This document shows, in pieces, positions 61,329 through 64,000 of a stretch of DNA of 64,000 nt. Below the pieces are notes generated by a model. The model was not told the DNA's origin and searched no databases. It saw nothing but the letters and a program-made list of their open reading frames with translations. This stretch comes from Sequoia sempervirens (taxonomy: Eukaryota > Streptophyta > Pinopsida > Cupressales > Cupressaceae), in assembly GCA_007258455.2 (NCBI GenBank), contig VDFB02047230.1:153871797-153935796 (forward strand), read 5' to 3'. A program made the translations under genes and the position numbers. Each line of letters begins with the position of its first letter. The first letter of the stretch is position 1.

Positions 61329-61926
61329 TTTTCATAATTTTTGTAGTTATTATTTTTACTATTTTTCTCTATCATAGTAATGATTTGTAACTCAAACTTA
61401 CAGTGATTGTTATAGATAGCCATATTTTATTTTCACACATCCCTATGAGAATGAATGATCCACATAGGGGTGAAGCATCAAGACTTCAACCGAGGTCACC
61501 TTTCCAAATACTACAACTCAAGTTTGCTTAATCATAAAATTTCTGACGACGGTAAATCCACTTAACATTTGCAAAAAAATTTCATTATAGAAATTTTTTA
61601 ACTCATCATAATTGAACACTACAAAAAATATGTACTAATTACAAAAAAGTTCACAAATGAATTACTGTTAAACACAATAATTATCTTTATCTTTATTTAA
61701 TTTTCTATTTTCTATTTTTTAAATTTATTATATCTGTTTCACCAAAGAACATGCACATCATGATGGGCGGAAAGCACAGTGCAACCTCTACTCTTTTGTT
61801 CAATCCTCACCTTGTTTTTTCTCTTTATTCCTTTCTCTCAACCATCAATGACACTCTGTCAAAGGACAGTGTATTGTCTGTGTAGCCTATAGGGACCACG
61901 CACATATTGTTCAAATAAACCTAACT
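61329..61926. repeat. Internal older duplicate of the 5S-bearing segment
   Basis: Absent from the other family copies at this point. It is itself a strongly diverged copy of 61000-61328: the 5S-like part, then CACTTAACATTTGCAAAA, TTAACTCATCATAATTGAAC and CACAAATGAATTACT in the same order. Confidence 0.55.
61468..61560 (-). pseudogene. 5S rRNA-derived segment, copy 6 (most diverged)
   Basis: On the plus strand GGTGAAGCATCAAGACTTCA, CGAGGTCACC and CAAGTTTGCTTAATC keep the order and spacing of the 5S complement, with more changes than the other copies. Confidence 0.5.
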
Positions 61927-63039
61927 CATTATCATAGTTCGTCATATTGATTTGTTCTTTTACCAAATCCACTGTACAGACAATCTACTAAATAAATAAA
62001 TAACCTACTACTCAACACATTTGATTGAAAAACTCGCACCAACAAAAATTGAAAAGCTCATACCTACAATAATAACTATTCAGTGAATCTAGAAACATTA
62101 TCTCTGACTATTATAATAATATCAGTGTGAACCTGTCCAACATCCAGTCCTATCTCTCATTTTCTATGATTGACTTGGAAATAATTTACTTGAGATATCT
62201 CAGAAGTGGACATCCCTACGTTATAATGAATGGACAGACGCTGCTCGACAAGCCTACTGATCCATCATTGATAATCTTGAATAGAAAACACAACATCCGT
62301 CCTTAATTTTATTCAAGTAAAAGTTAGGGCGCACTACATTTCCAAAAGTAGATTTCTGCCTGAGTTTCATCATAGTTACAAAGAATATCTGACAGGACAG
62401 AAGTTGCACCTCTCTAACAAAAATCCATCTGTAGGCTGTAGGTTTATAGGCTCTATCTAGTAAACGGGTAGATCTACGAAATTGACTCTGAGTCATTTGT
62501 TCGCCACTTCTGCTTTCGTATATTACACGGTAGTTGGGGGCGTAAAGTCATTGAAGTAATTACAGTCACTCTCTCTCCTGTTTACTTGCTTTTTGAACGA
62601 AGTGGGACCGTGTGTCACATGGCTTTTCTGTCATTCACTTGATTTCTACAGGAAGTGGGACCGCGTGTCACATGGCTCTTCTGTCTTCACATGCATTTTG
62701 AACTAAATGGGTCCACCTCTCACATCATTCTCTGCATTTCTTCCACACTTTCAGATAAACATCATAACGTGAGAAATGGGTCCTTCCACGTGGTTTCGTA
62801 TTTGCTATGCAAAAACAACCAAACCTTATTTTATTTTTTCACGCGGCATCGTACCCTACAAATACACCTACTGTTCAGTTCATGTTTTACGCTCTACTTT
62901 TCTTTGTTCAAGGTGTACACAAGACTTCATTCTACCGTTCTCATTAATATTTTTTAATATATATTTTGAAAATTTTGATTTTATTAAAAATATTAATGCC
63001 TATGTAGAATTTTTGGAGAAAACTGTGTGAATTTTTGGA

Positions 63040-64000
63040 TCATACGTCATGATCCATCATCAGGATGAAAAGTAGGTAGAGAGAGAAGTGAAAAAGAGCA
63101 AGCAAACTTGGGTATAAATTAAAGGGGAGGGAGGGTTTCGGAAGGTTGATAGGCACATTGCTCAAGAAGGGAAATAAAATAATTAAGTAAATAAATAAAT
63201 AAGTAAAATTAAAATTAAAAATTAAAAATAAAGAGGAAAGAATAAAATATAAGAATAAAACAACACCAAAAGACAAAGGACCAAGAACGATGAAGAAAGA
63301 AAAAGAAACCCAAAAGATCAATCAAAAAAAAAAAATTAAAAATTAAAAATAAGATAAATAAGATATATATATAAGAAAAACAAGGGAGAAAAAGAAGAAC
63401 AAAACATCACACATAACTAAATACTGGAAAAAGTGACAAATTAAGAAAAACTGGACGAGAAGAGAGGAAAGAACCAAAAATTGTAAGCACGCAAAATTTG
63501 TCATATATATATATCTACATATATGTATATATGTAGATATATATGTGCCACATTGAACATCAATAAATATTAAAGATAAAATAAATTAGAAAATTCAGAG
63601 AAGAAAATGTGAATAAATACAAAAATATATACCTGTACATCTACCCATGCATATACATACATACATATACATGCATCCGTGCATATATATAAACATATAC
63701 ATACAAGTCCATATACATATACATATACCTCTACATATATATATATATGAGAGAGAATAAATAAACAACTGAAAACTGAGAAAGTTAAAATTTTATATAA
63801 GAAATAAAGAGGGGGGGGGGCAGGGGGGTGAGAGAACAAGCTAACTAGGAAAGAAATAAGTAAAAGAAAACAATAACACCAAAAAGGATGCAAGAGAAAA
63901 AAAAAAGAAAAGAAAAGGAAAGAAGGAGGCCCTGGAGGGTGAAAACGAAGCTTGAGGCCCCCAAAAAAAAAGGGCACAAAGAGGTGGCAAGTACAAGAGG
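63040..64000. repeat. Purine-rich, microsatellite-rich tail
   Basis: The plus strand is strongly A/G-biased (GAAAAAGAAGAA-like), with an AT palindrome at 63502-63545 (ATATCTACATATAT mirrored), ACATACAT/ATATAC repeats at 63640-63750 and a G-tract at 63812-63827. Minus-strand frames here (63040-63321, 63570-63977) are Phe/Leu-rich artefacts of the poly-purine composition. No gene seen. Confidence 0.7.

Larger units (their letters stand above)
60998..62960 (-). repeat. Fourth copy of the dispersed repeat family (minus orientation)
   Basis: Matches the reverse complement of 541-2750 of the window (without 839-1723), including the 5S-derived segment, the TAGATCTAC...TTCGTATA stretch and the G-box region. 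It is interrupted by 61329-61926. It ends near 62960 where the match to the left arm fades. Confidence 0.75.

Noticed and set aside
63570..63977. 135-residue minus-strand membrane-protein-like frame
   Set aside because: Hydrophobicity arises from purine-rich/microsatellite DNA read in antisense; no start context or homology seen.

Overview
The window looks like a repeat-dominated, gene-poor stretch of a large plant nuclear genome. The evidence is tRNA-Met-primed Ty1-copia LTR retrotransposons, Ty3/gypsy-type LTR termini, plant 5S-rRNA-derived repeats, foldback elements and high A+T. A gymnosperm or other large-genome plant would fit, but no diagnostic gene is present, so this is inference. 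I see no intact protein-coding gene, rRNA, tRNA or CRISPR array. Nearly every long open frame is a shadow inside a repeat, and the real coding remnants are broken retrotransposon domains and a few possible gene scraps.

Layout. 1-8529: one arm of a large inverted repeat, interrupted by a small retroelement piece (839-1723), carrying a 5S-derived segment and ending in 2.4 tandem copies of a 1.87-kb unit. 8530-12520: an LTR-like terminus with a cluster of GC-rich hairpins, then low-copy-looking DNA with exon-like scraps. 12840-17650: AT-rich tandem repeats, a degenerate interstitial TTAGGG-type (not TTTAGGG) array with two strand switches, and a near-perfect 170-bp hairpin. 17654-23877: mostly unassigned. 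23878-32218: a decayed SIRE/Maximus-like copia element with LTR, PBS, gag, protease, integrase, RT, RNase H and PPT, and a truncated 3' LTR. 32219-36432: unassigned and AT-rich.

36433-41700: the other inverted arm, hit by a 5S-bearing insertion flanked by identical 99-bp direct repeats. 38839-50938: a head-to-tail tandem duplication of about 5.17 kb; its second copy later gained a 3,471-bp apparent solo LTR with a perfect 5-bp target duplication and an internal 63-bp minisatellite. 50939-53820: minus-strand gypsy-type LTR, PPT and decayed interior. 54084-56240: a small gene scrap, short duplications, and a LINE/SINE-type 3'-end insertion with about 26-bp target duplications. 59548-60997: a copia LTR plus PBS and gag stub, cut by a fourth copy of the dispersed repeat family (60998-62960). 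The last kilobase is purine-rich with microsatellites.

The pieces do not form a pathway. They record nested insertion, tandem duplication, inversion and deletion. The most unusual items are the 5S-rRNA-derived segments (six copies), the human-type telomere-like array with strand switches, and the hairpin elements.
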